Shown here: in pieces, positions 1 through 6,122 of the stretch
How the letters are laid out: each line of letters opens with the position of its first letter
Numbering within the stretch: the stretch's first letter is position 1
Assembly: GCA_021323155.1 (NCBI GenBank)
Contig: JAJTCI010000105.1
Span: forward strand, 1-7,635
Origin: Chitinophagaceae bacterium
Lineage (GTDB): Bacteria; Bacteroidota; Bacteroidia; Chitinophagales; Chitinophagaceae
Direction of reading: 5' to 3'
DNA length: 7,635 nt
Translations under genes and position numbers: made by a program
The notes under the pieces: generated by a model
Seen by the model: only the letters and a program-made list of their open reading frames with translations
What the model was told of the DNA's origin: nothing
Databases searched by the model: none

Positions 1-333
1 CGCCTCGACGTGCTCACCAGTCGTCATGCAGCCTACAACAAGAAAACCGCCTTAACACCCCGGATGGTGAAACAAAAAGGTTTTCGCCTCCAGGTGATCG
101 GTACACAGGACCGCGGTGAAGCCATGACGCTGAAAGCTACGCTCCTTTCCAGGTTCGCCGATGAAAAGGCCTACCTGATGTACCAGGCACCGCACTTCCG
201 TATTCGGTTTGGCAATTTCAAGACCCGCGAAGAAGCCCTGGGATTCAGGGATACCCATCTGTCTGACATACAGAACATATACGTAGTGGCCGATACCATC
301 GAATTCATGTGGTACCCACCCAAAGAAGACTGA
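1..333 (+). CDS. SPOR-domain protein, C-terminal part (5' end outside window)
   Basis: The frame is open from the first base and ends at TGA 331-333, giving 110 visible residues; the true start lies upstream of the window. Residues about 27-100 fit a SPOR domain: an opening strand (GFRLQVIGT), a helix with alternating charged residues, a second strand, the hallmark FRIRFGNFKTREEAL stretch at 66-80 (basic/aromatic residues, a Gly and an Asn before the second helix) and a closing strand (NIYVVAD, 92-98). SPOR domains bind peptidoglycan stripped of stem peptides, usually at division sites, and small periplasmic or lipoprotein forms are common in Bacteroidota. The missing N-terminus should hold the signal peptide, so location is inferred. 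The gene runs in the same direction as gcvP but is 210 bases away with a separate promoter candidate between them, so an operon is unlikely. The domain assignment is firm; the role beyond it is not known. Confidence 0.85.
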   Translation, partial: RLDVLTSRHAAYNKKTALTPRMVKQKGFRLQVIGTQDRGEAMTLKATLLSRFADEKAYLMYQAPHFRIRFGNFKTREEALGFRDTHLSDIQNIYVVADTIEFMWYPPKED

Positions 334-365
334 CCCCCTAAGATCTGACGCCGGTCACGTGCCGC

Positions 366-447
366 CTGCATCCTTCCCTGTCATCTGTTAACTGGCATCT
401 TGCCCCCTGCCCACCTGTCAACTGTCATCTGTCATCGGTCCTGCCAC
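366..447. repeat. Degenerate 7-base tandem repeat (CTGTCAT type) upstream of gcvP
   Basis: Units of seven bases starting with CTG follow each other with few breaks: CTGCATC at 366, then CTGTCAT, CTGTTAA and CTGGCAT at 378-398 in perfect register, CTTGCCC at 399, CTGCCCA at 407, then CTGTCAA, CTGTCAT and CTGTCAT at 415-435 in register, and CTGCCAC at 441. It lies wholly between genes, about 25 bases before the candidate -7 element of gcvP. It does not encode a plausible peptide and shows no dyad symmetry. Heptanucleotide tandem repeats are known from other bacteria (for example the STRR repeats of filamentous cyanobacteria), but a link to those is not implied. A related array lies downstream of gcvP. 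Confidence 0.7.
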
Positions 448-470
448 CTCCTACGAACCTTCCTAACACT

Positions 471-478
471 TACCTTTG
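471..478 (+). promoter_or_regulatory. Candidate Bacteroidota -7 promoter element for gcvP
   Basis: TACCTTTG matches the TAnnTTTG -7 consensus of the primary sigma factor of Bacteroidota at every fixed position. Transcription would begin near 483-486, leaving a leader of about 60 bases before the gcvP ATG at 544. No TTTG -33 box is visible at the expected spacing (around 447-450), so the match rests on the -7 element alone. The leader has no Shine-Dalgarno sequence but is A/T rich just before the start, as is usual in this phylum. Confidence 0.55.
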
Positions 479-543
479 CCGCGATTTTTTAGCTAAACCC
501 GTCAAAAGATCGCCGCCCTCATAACAAAATTTACCGCAGTACT

Positions 544-3432
544 ATGAACCTTTTCGAACAACAAAGACACGAGTTTATCCCGAGGCATATTGGTCCCGAT
601 GAAGCGGAAACACAGGCAATGCTCAAAGAGATGAACGAAGCAGGCATCGACTCACTCATCGCCAAAGTGATACCTTCTTCCATCCGCCTCGAAAATGCAC
701 TGGAGACCGGCGCGCCAATGAGCGAGCACGAGTACCTGCAACACCTCAAAGAAGTATCGCTGAAGAATAAATTATACAAGACTTATATCGGCCAGGGATA
801 TTACGATACCATCATTCCCTCCGTCATCCAGCGAAACCTCTTCGAGAACCCGGGATGGTATACACAATACACGCCATACCAGGCTGAGATATCACAAGGC
901 CGTCTCGAAAGCCTCTTGAACTTCCAGACCATGGTGAGCGACCTCACCGGCCTGCCAATCGCCAACGCTTCTTTGCTGGATGAAGGCACCGCCGCGGCGG
1001 AAGCCATGGCCATGCTGTTCAGCCACGTGAACAAAGGAGACAAAATTGAGAAGCCCCTGTTCTTCGTCGACAATAAAGTATTCCCGCAAACGGCGGATGT
1101 ACTCTTCACCCGCGCGGAACCCCTCGGTATCCAGCTCGTATTCGCGGACTACGCCACGCACCCGATCAATGAAGCATATTTCGGCGCGATCGTTCAATAC
1201 CCCGACAACGAAGGTTCGGTCGAAGACCACCGCAGCTTTATCGAACGCATGCACGGCATGGGCGCGTTCGTGGTAATGGCCACCGACCTGCTCGCGCTTA
1301 CATTATTAACACCACCGGGCGAACTGGGTGCGGACGTTGCCATCGGTTCCGCGCAACGTTTCGGTGTGCCACTGGGTTATGGTGGTCCCCACGCCGCTTT
1401 CTTCGCCACGAAAGATGAATTCAAAAGAGGTATCCCCGGCAGGATCATCGGCGTGAGTGTAGACGCGCAAAACAATCGCGCGCTTCGCATGGCCTTGCAG
1501 ACAAGAGAGCAACACATCAAAAGAGAAAAAGCCACTTCTAATATCTGTACCGCCCAAGCCTTGCTGGCCAATATGGCGGCGATGTATGCCGTGTTCCATG
1601 GACCGGAAGGATTGAAAGATATCGCGAAGCGGGTCTCATTGCTCGCGGGTACGCTGGCTGCTGAATTGACCGAAGCGGGTTACACCATCCGCCACAACAG
1701 TTACTTTGACACCATCGTCGTTGACGTGGCCGACGCCGCGAAGATTCGTGGCATCGCGGAGAGCCGTGGCGTTAACTTCCGCTATTTCGATACCAACGAC
1801 AAGGTCTCCATAGCGCTGGATGAAACCACCACGCAGGCGGATGTGCTGGACATCATTGGCATTTTCCAGGAGACGGCCAACAAAGACATCGCTGCCGTCA
1901 CCTTTGACGCAGACCACTCATTCGATCACATCCCGAAAGAGTTGACAAGAACATCCGGCTTCTTGACGCACCCCGTCTTCAATACCCATCACAGCGAAAC
2001 CCAGATGATGCGGTATATGAAAAGCCTGGAGAACAAAGACCTTTCTCTCAATACTTCGATGATATCACTCGGCAGCTGCACCATGAAACTGAATGCGGCT
2101 TCGGAACTGATCCCTTTAAGCTGGGCGCACTGGAGCAGGATACATCCTTTTGTTCCGGCCGACCAGGCGAAAGGTTATCATTACATGATACAGGAACTGG
2201 CCAACGACTTGTGCAGGATCACCGGTTTCGCGGCCTGCAGCCTTCAACCCAACAGCGGCGCGCAGGGTGAATACGCAGGACTGCTCGCGATACGGAACTA
2301 CCACATCGGCAATGGCAACCCGCACAAGAATGTAGTGCTCATCCCCATGAGCGCGCACGGTACCAACCCGGCGTCAGCAGTGATGGCGGGAATGAAGGTG
2401 GTCGTGGTAAAGAGCACACCGGAAGGCTACATCGACGTGGATGACCTGAAGACAAAAGCGGAACAACACAAGAATGATCTCTCCTGCCTGATGGTAACCT
2501 ACCCATCCACGCATGGCGTGTTTGAAGAAGGGATCAAAGAAGTTTGCGACGTGATACACCAGTTCGGCGGGCAGGTGTATATGGATGGCGCCAATATGAA
2601 CGCGCAGGTTGGACTCACCTCCCCTGCCAACATCGGTGCCGACGTATGCCACCTCAACCTGCACAAGACCTTCGCGATACCGCACGGTGGTGGCGGCCCG
2701 GGCATGGGACCGATCTGCGTAGCCGCGCACCTGGCACCTTACCTGCCGGGACATGTAACGGGTAATGAAATACCGATGGTACCGCATCGTGCGGGTGCCG
2801 TAAGCGCTGCGCCATTTGGTTCGGCATCTATCCTGCTCATCTCCTACGCGTATATCAAAATGCTGGGCAGCGAAGGATTGAGAAAGTCCACCGAATACGC
2901 GATCCTCAACGCAAACTATATGCGCGTGCGATTGCAGAAATACTACCCGATCCTTTACACCGGTAACCATGGTGTTTGCGCGCACGAGTTCATCGTTGAC
3001 TTGCGTCCATTTAAAAATACCACGGGCATCGAAGCGGAAGACGTGGCAAAACGCCTGATGGATTATGGATTCCACGCGCCCACGATGAGTTTCCCTGTAC
3101 CGGGCACCATCATGATCGAGCCAACGGAAAGTGAAGACAAAGCGGAGCTGGACCGCTTCTGCGAGGCGCTCATCAGTATCCATGAAGAGATCAAAGCCAT
3201 CGAAGGAGGCAAGGTCGACAAAACGAACAACGCGCTAAAGAATGCGCCGCACACTCAATCGGTAGTGATCGCGGAGGAATGGAATAAACCATATACCCGT
3301 CAACAGGCGGCATTCCCGCTGGCTTACATACGTCACAATAAGTTCTGGCCGTCGATAGGTCGTATCAACAATACCTATGGCGACAGGAACCTGATCTGTA
3401 CATGTGAACCCATTGAGAGTTACGCTGAATAA
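544..3432 (+). CDS. gcvP: Glycine dehydrogenase (aminomethyl-transferring), P-protein of the glycine cleavage system
   Basis: The 962-residue product is a full-length P-protein (E. coli GcvP is 957 residues), not the split two-subunit form of many other bacteria. It decarboxylates glycine with pyridoxal phosphate and passes the aminomethyl group to the lipoyl arm of the H-protein, in the cytoplasm, feeding one-carbon units to tetrahydrofolate. Family landmarks seen: RHIGP near residue 15, the long conserved YIGQGYYDTIIPSVIQRN stretch near 80-100, CSLQPNSGAQGEYAG at 565-579, SAHGTNPASA at 603-612, DGANMNAQ at 681-688 (Asp681 is the likely PLP-ring aspartate) and NLHKTF with the PLP lysine Lys708, followed by the glycine-rich HGGGGPGMGP. 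The ATG at 544 gives an N-terminus collinear with known GcvP (FIPRHIGPDEAE). The T- and H-protein genes are not in the window, so it appears to be transcribed alone. No frameshift or missing key residue was seen. Confidence 0.98.
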   Translation: MNLFEQQRHEFIPRHIGPDEAETQAMLKEMNEAGIDSLIAKVIPSSIRLENALETGAPMSEHEYLQHLKEVSLKNKLYKTYIGQGYYDTIIPSVIQRNLFENPGWYTQYTPYQAEISQGRLESLLNFQTMVSDLTGLPIANASLLDEGTAAAEAMAMLFSHVNKGDKIEKPLFFVDNKVFPQTADVLFTRAEPLGIQLVFADYATHPINEAYFGAIVQYPDNEGSVEDHRSFIERMHGMGAFVVMATDLLALTLLTPPGELGADVAIGSAQRFGVPLGYGGPHAAFFATKDEFKRGIPGRIIGVSVDAQNNRALRMALQTREQHIKREKATSNICTAQALLANMAAMYAVFHGPEGLKDIAKRVSLLAGTLAAELTEAGYTIRHNSYFDTIVVDVADAAKIRGIAESRGVNFRYFDTNDKVSIALDETTTQADVLDIIGIFQETANKDIAAVTFDADHSFDHIPKELTRTSGFLTHPVFNTHHSETQMMRYMKSLENKDLSLNTSMISLGSCTMKLNAASELIPLSWAHWSRIHPFVPADQAKGYHYMIQELANDLCRITGFAACSLQPNSGAQGEYAGLLAIRNYHIGNGNPHKNVVLIPMSAHGTNPASAVMAGMKVVVVKSTPEGYIDVDDLKTKAEQHKNDLSCLMVTYPSTHGVFEEGIKEVCDVIHQFGGQVYMDGANMNAQVGLTSPANIGADVCHLNLHKTFAIPHGGGGPGMGPICVAAHLAPYLPGHVTGNEIPMVPHRAGAVSAAPFGSASILLISYAYIKMLGSEGLRKSTEYAILNANYMRVRLQKYYPILYTGNHGVCAHEFIVDLRPFKNTTGIEAEDVAKRLMDYGFHAPTMSFPVPGTIMIEPTESEDKAELDRFCEALISIHEEIKAIEGGKVDKTNNALKNAPHTQSVVIAEEWNKPYTRQQAAFPLAYIRHNKFWPSIGRINNTYGDRNLICTCEPIESYAE

Positions 3433-3433
3433 C

Positions 3434-3496
3434 CTGCAACCCCTGCCCGACGAACCCGGTCGGGCAGGGTGCAACTTGTAACCTGCAACCTGCAAC
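3434..3496. repeat. Degenerate 7-base repeat array (CTGCAAC type) after gcvP
   Basis: CTGCAAC occurs at 3434-3440, and four units in perfect register occupy 3469-3496: GTGCAAC, TTGTAAC, CTGCAAC, CTGCAAC. The first copy and the later block are 35 bases apart, exactly five units, so the 28 bases between them (holding most of a hairpin) keep the same 7-base phase. The array starts two bases after the gcvP stop codon. The last unit can also pair with GTTGC at 3502-3506 across a 5-base loop, and this merges into a perfect 8-base palindrome TTGCGCAA at 3503-3510. Function unknown. Confidence 0.65.
3441..3469 (+). terminator. Strong GC-rich hairpin after gcvP, possible terminator without T-tract
   Basis: CCCTGCCCGAC at 3441-3451 pairs perfectly with GTCGGGCAGGG at 3459-3469 around a 7-base loop, starting nine bases after the gcvP stop codon. 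The stem is 11 bp and 9 of those pairs are G-C, so it should be very stable in RNA. It is followed by TGCAACTTG rather than a run of T, so it is not a classical intrinsic terminator; it may stabilise the mRNA 3' end or act with another factor. Its arms sit inside the 7-base repeat array. Confidence 0.55.
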
Positions 3497-3568
3497 TAAC
3501 TGTTGCGCAATAATTTCTACGCTGTATAGCCGGCTTCTGATTTTCTGTCCGATCCGGGCATCCCTTTA

Positions 3569-3600
3569 TTTGTACTGACCAGAAGCGTTTTTTATATTTA
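3569..3600 (+). promoter_or_regulatory. Candidate Bacteroidota promoter for the OmpA-like gene
   Basis: TTTG at 3569-3572 and TATATTTA at 3593-3600 are separated by 20 bases. This fits the Bacteroidota primary promoter layout (TTTG at -33, TAnnTTTG at -7) with a single mismatch at the last base of the -7 box. Transcription would start around 3605, giving a short leader of about 12 bases before the ATG at 3617. The leader (CCAAAACACCTAACC) has no Shine-Dalgarno sequence. Confidence 0.55.
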
Positions 3601-3616
3601 TCCAAAACACCTAACC

Positions 3617-4891
3617 ATGAAACGCTATCCATTCCTGCTGTTGCTGGGAGCAACGGTATTGTTCAGTTCAAGCGCGTATAGCCAGGGACTGCTTAACAGG
3701 GCAAAAGAAAAACTCAAAGGCAAGGCCGATCAGAAAGTAGATAAGACAATTGACGAAGCCCTCGAGGGAAAGAAAAAGACCGAACCCACCACCACCACGA
3801 ATAACAAACCTGCTACCACCACCACTGACGACGCGACGACGGAATCTGCTGACGCGGCCATGGCCTATACATCAAAATACGACTTTGTGCCAGGGGAGCG
3901 CATCATCGCTTTCGAAGATTTCAACAACACGGAGGTCGGGGACTTTCCCACTCGTTGGAACACCAACGCAAGCGCCGAAGTAGTAACACTGAACAATAAG
4001 CCAGGGAAATGGCTCAAGATCACGAAGGAAGGCACATTCCACCCGGAATTCATAACTACGCTGCCGGATAATTTCACACTGGAATACGACCTGACAGTAA
4101 ACCCTGACTGGAACTCGCGCGAATTCGTAATGAATATCGCCAACCTGAGCAGCCCGGAAGACTACACCAATTACTACTACTACGTAAACTGGAAAAACGC
4201 GCACGCGGTCCATATGCAGTTCAGGCCTAAGACGGTGGGTGATGCCTGGTCAAAAGTGGTAGCCGGCAATTCGGGCAACCATTCGATCAACAATGACGTA
4301 CAGTACAAGACCTGGGACAACGCGGCTAAGAATTTCGCACACATTTCGATCTGGCGCCAGAACCAACGCTTACGCGTATATGTGAATGGCGAAAAGATCT
4401 GGGACCTGCCCCGCGCATTTGAAGCCAATGGCAAGTACAACGCCATCACCTTCGCCAACCTGGGTACGCACCATGAAAAAGATTATTATCTCATCACTAA
4501 TATCCGGCTGGCTGTCGGCGCACCTGATACCAGGAACAAACTGATGACAGAAGGGAAATTCGTCAGTAGGGGAATCTTGTTCGACTTCGCCAGTGACAAA
4601 ATAAAACCGGAGTCCGCCGGCGCGTTGAAAGATATCGCTAAAGCCATCCAGGAGAACCCCGGCGTGAAAGTGCGAATTGTAGGCCACACAGACATAGACG
4701 GTGACGACAAAGCCAACCTGGAACTTTCCAAACGCCGCGCACTGGCGGTGAAGGCCTACCTTGTTAAGAATTTCCAGATACCTGAAGCCGATCTCGAAAC
4801 AGATGGAAAAGGTGAGGCCGAGCCGGTTGACGTGAGCACCAGCACCGAAGGCCGGGCCAACAACCGAAGGGTGGAATTCATAAAGATCTGA
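3617..4891 (+). CDS. Secreted OmpA-family protein with probable lectin-like (concanavalin-fold) middle domain
   Basis: The 424-residue product begins with a signal peptide: basic KR, a hydrophobic run (about 6-17) and a likely signal peptidase I site AYS|QG after residue 22, leaving Gln at +1. Residues 25-55 are a lysine-rich, probably helical segment; 55-78 are a Thr/Asn-rich linker with two TTTT runs. Residues about 85-300 start with a FEDFNNTEVGDFPTRWNT stretch and are rich in aromatic beta strands (YYYYVNW, HISIWRQNQRLRVYVNGEKIWD), a pattern typical of LamG/concanavalin-type folds; this part is inferred. Residues about 315-424 are an OmpA C-terminal domain: ILFDFASDKI, GHTD (Asp359), LSKRRA (Arg374) and EGRANNRRVEF; Asp359 and Arg374 match the residues that hold diaminopimelate in known OmpA domains. 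No N-terminal beta barrel is present. The protein is thus probably periplasmic and peptidoglycan-bound. It has its own promoter candidate and terminator, so is likely monocistronic. Confidence 0.88.
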   Translation: MKRYPFLLLLGATVLFSSSAYSQGLLNRAKEKLKGKADQKVDKTIDEALEGKKKTEPTTTTNNKPATTTTDDATTESADAAMAYTSKYDFVPGERIIAFEDFNNTEVGDFPTRWNTNASAEVVTLNNKPGKWLKITKEGTFHPEFITTLPDNFTLEYDLTVNPDWNSREFVMNIANLSSPEDYTNYYYYVNWKNAHAVHMQFRPKTVGDAWSKVVAGNSGNHSINNDVQYKTWDNAAKNFAHISIWRQNQRLRVYVNGEKIWDLPRAFEANGKYNAITFANLGTHHEKDYYLITNIRLAVGAPDTRNKLMTEGKFVSRGILFDFASDKIKPESAGALKDIAKAIQENPGVKVRIVGHTDIDGDDKANLELSKRRALAVKAYLVKNFQIPEADLETDGKGEAEPVDVSTSTEGRANNRRVEFIKI

Positions 4892-4911
4892 ACCTGTCCA
4901 TTTACCAATAG

Positions 4912-4941
4912 AGCCCTGCAGTGATGCGGGGCTTTTTTCTT
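4912..4941 (+). terminator. Intrinsic terminator of the OmpA-like gene
   Basis: AGCCCTGCA at 4912-4920 pairs with TGCGGGGCT at 4925-4933 (nine pairs, one of them a G-U wobble) around a GTGA loop, which is a GNRA-type tetraloop. A T-rich tract, TTTTTTCTT, runs from the end of the stem (4933-4941). It begins 21 bases after the stop codon at 4889-4891. This is a complete rho-independent terminator and separates the OmpA-like gene from the next one. Confidence 0.9.
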
Positions 4942-4985
4942 CCCGGTTGGCCTGATTCTTTCTTGGCTGCTTTAAAAGCAAGGGT

Positions 4986-5675
4986 ATGAAAACAGGGATG
5001 GCGATAAAGACAACAGCCGCCGACAAGGCAAGAAGCAACTGTAAAAAGAAATTTCTTTTTTATTTCCGCAAGGGATTCACCACGCAGAAGTACTACGACT
5101 GGGAAAGGGGATACAAATGGGAAGCGCATGTGCTGTGGATGGAAGTACTGAATAAGAAAGAATACAAGCGACTGCTCGATGCCGGCGAATACCTCGAGAT
5201 CGCCAACAGGGCAACGCGTATCGAATCAAAGACCAACCTCCTGTTCTCATTCGAGAAAATGGCGCTGCGGGACGCCGTTAAAACCGCGGACGGCGCCAAA
5301 ACGTTCGCGGAAGGACTTTACAACTTCGTATATGGTGGAGGCCGGCTCCAGAAAAGGTTCGAGGAATGGGTGGAGGCTGTCGCTGCACTGCCAAGAAAAC
5401 AAACCCGCGTGCTCACCTGGCCGCTGGTGACGGTCTTCGGGTTTATTGCAAATCCTGCGGAACATATCTTCTTAAAACCGCGGGTGACAAAGATCGCTGC
5501 GGAGAAATATGCCTTTGATTTCAAGTATACTTCGCGGCCTAACTGGGATACTTACAGCAACTACCTGGCCTTCGCGGAACAGGTCGGCGCCGATGTGATG
5601 GACCTGCAACCCAAAGACATGATCGACATTCAATCGTTCTTATGGGTGATGGGTTCCGACGAATACCCGGAGTGA
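4986..5675 (+). CDS. Conserved protein of unknown function, 229 residues
   Basis: I do not recognise a characterised family. The product looks soluble: no signal peptide and no convincing membrane segment. It is rich in aromatic and charged residues and probably mostly helical. Stretches that look conserved are FTTQKYYDWERGYKWEAH (31-48), RIESKTNLLFSFEKMALRDAVK (78-99), LPRKQTRVLTWPLVTVFGFIANP (135-157), HIFLKPRVTKIAA (160-172), YTSRPNWDTYSNYL (181-194) and a C-terminal PKDMIDIQSFLWVMGSDEYPE (209-229). From memory, similar proteins of this length occur as 'hypothetical' in proteobacteria and other phyla, with the C-terminal DMIDIQSF-W block best kept; that is recollection, not a search. The start is uncertain: ATG 4986 or ATG 4998 are both possible and no ribosome site decides. 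A terminator lies just upstream and no clear promoter was found in 4942-4985. The gene converges on the response regulator, with 39 bases between. Confidence 0.8.
   Translation: MKTGMAIKTTAADKARSNCKKKFLFYFRKGFTTQKYYDWERGYKWEAHVLWMEVLNKKEYKRLLDAGEYLEIANRATRIESKTNLLFSFEKMALRDAVKTADGAKTFAEGLYNFVYGGGRLQKRFEEWVEAVAALPRKQTRVLTWPLVTVFGFIANPAEHIFLKPRVTKIAAEKYAFDFKYTSRPNWDTYSNYLAFAEQVGADVMDLQPKDMIDIQSFLWVMGSDEYPE
5043..5060. repeat. Perfect 18-base A/T-rich palindrome inside the unknown gene
   Basis: AAAAAGAAA at 5043-5051 is followed directly by its exact complement TTTCTTTTT at 5052-5060, with no spacer. It falls in codons for residues 20-25 (KKKFLF) near the 5' end of the unknown gene, and a further T follows. 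It could be a protein-binding site or simply a product of Lys/Phe codons; the sequence alone does not say which. Confidence 0.5.
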
Positions 5676-5714
5676 CATAATCCAGGCAACGAAAACGCGC
5701 AATGGTCATCGGCG

Positions 5715-6119
5715 CTACTTCATATTCATCAGATCGATCATCAGGTTGAACGCGTCGAGTGAAGAAGCGTTATTTAATTTGAGGGGTTTGATGATATAGC
5801 CGGATACCCCCAGTGCGCGGGCTGTCTCCCGGTCAACTTTCTCATCGGAGGTAGTGATAATAAAACACTTCAGCTGCTTCCATCGCTCATCCTGGCGGAT
5901 GATCGAAAGGAATTCAAGACCATTCATCTTCGGCATATTGATATCTACCAATGCCACGTCAGGTTTGAAGCCGGGTTGTTCAAGCAACTCCAACGCGGCT
6001 TCACCGTTCTTCGCTATCTCCAGGTGGTAAAACACCTTAGCCTTATCCAGCGTCCGGCGGATGTCGATGGCATCTAACTGGTCATCCTCCACCAACAGTA
6101 TATTGATCAGTTTCTCCAT
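5715..6119 (-). CDS. Single-domain response regulator (CheY/Rcp1-like receiver)
   Basis: The 134-residue protein is one receiver domain with nothing after it. Landmarks seen: acidic pocket Glu11-Asp12-Asp13 after the first strand, phosphoacceptor Asp59 in VDINMPKMNG, switch Thr90 in FIITTSD, and the Lys111-Pro112 pair (YIIKPL). The insertion of a LEQPG-type segment and the TTSD motif resemble Rcp1-type regulators that pair with phytochrome-like and other stand-alone kinases. It lacks a DNA-binding or enzymatic output domain, so it should act by protein contact or as a phosphorelay intermediate in the cytoplasm. The ATG at 6117-6119 lies three bases after the kinase stop codon (TGA TTT ATG on the - strand), so translation is probably coupled and the kinase is the likely cognate partner. 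Its target is not in the window. The short gap to the converging unknown gene has no clear terminator. Confidence 0.93.
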   Translation of the reverse strand: MEKLINILLVEDDQLDAIDIRRTLDKAKVFYHLEIAKNGEAALELLEQPGFKPDVALVDINMPKMNGLEFLSIIRQDERWKQLKCFIITTSDEKVDRETARALGVSGYIIKPLKLNNASSLDAFNLMIDLMNMK

Positions 6120-6122
6120 AAA

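Noticed and set aside
344..366. Hairpin after the SPOR gene
   Set aside because: Only a short bulged pairing with no usable loop (CGG-T-CAC with GTG-CCG) and no T-tract; not a credible terminator.
366..447. CRISPR-like array
   Set aside because: The period is seven bases with no unique spacers, and no cas gene is nearby.
334..543. Glycine riboswitch before gcvP
   Set aside because: Glycine riboswitches often precede gcv genes, but this gap holds repeats and a promoter candidate, the predicted leader is only about 60 bases, and no paired aptamer core is visible.
2374..3183. Open frame of 269 codons on the - strand inside gcvP
   Set aside because: It is fully antisense to a well-conserved enzyme, has a composition rich in Arg/His/Val typical of a shadow frame, and shows no recognisable domain.
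4370..5038. Open frame of 222 codons on the - strand across the OmpA-like gene and its terminator
   Set aside because: It overlaps the OmpA domain codons and reads through the intrinsic terminator; the product resembles no family and is explained as antisense to real coding sequence.
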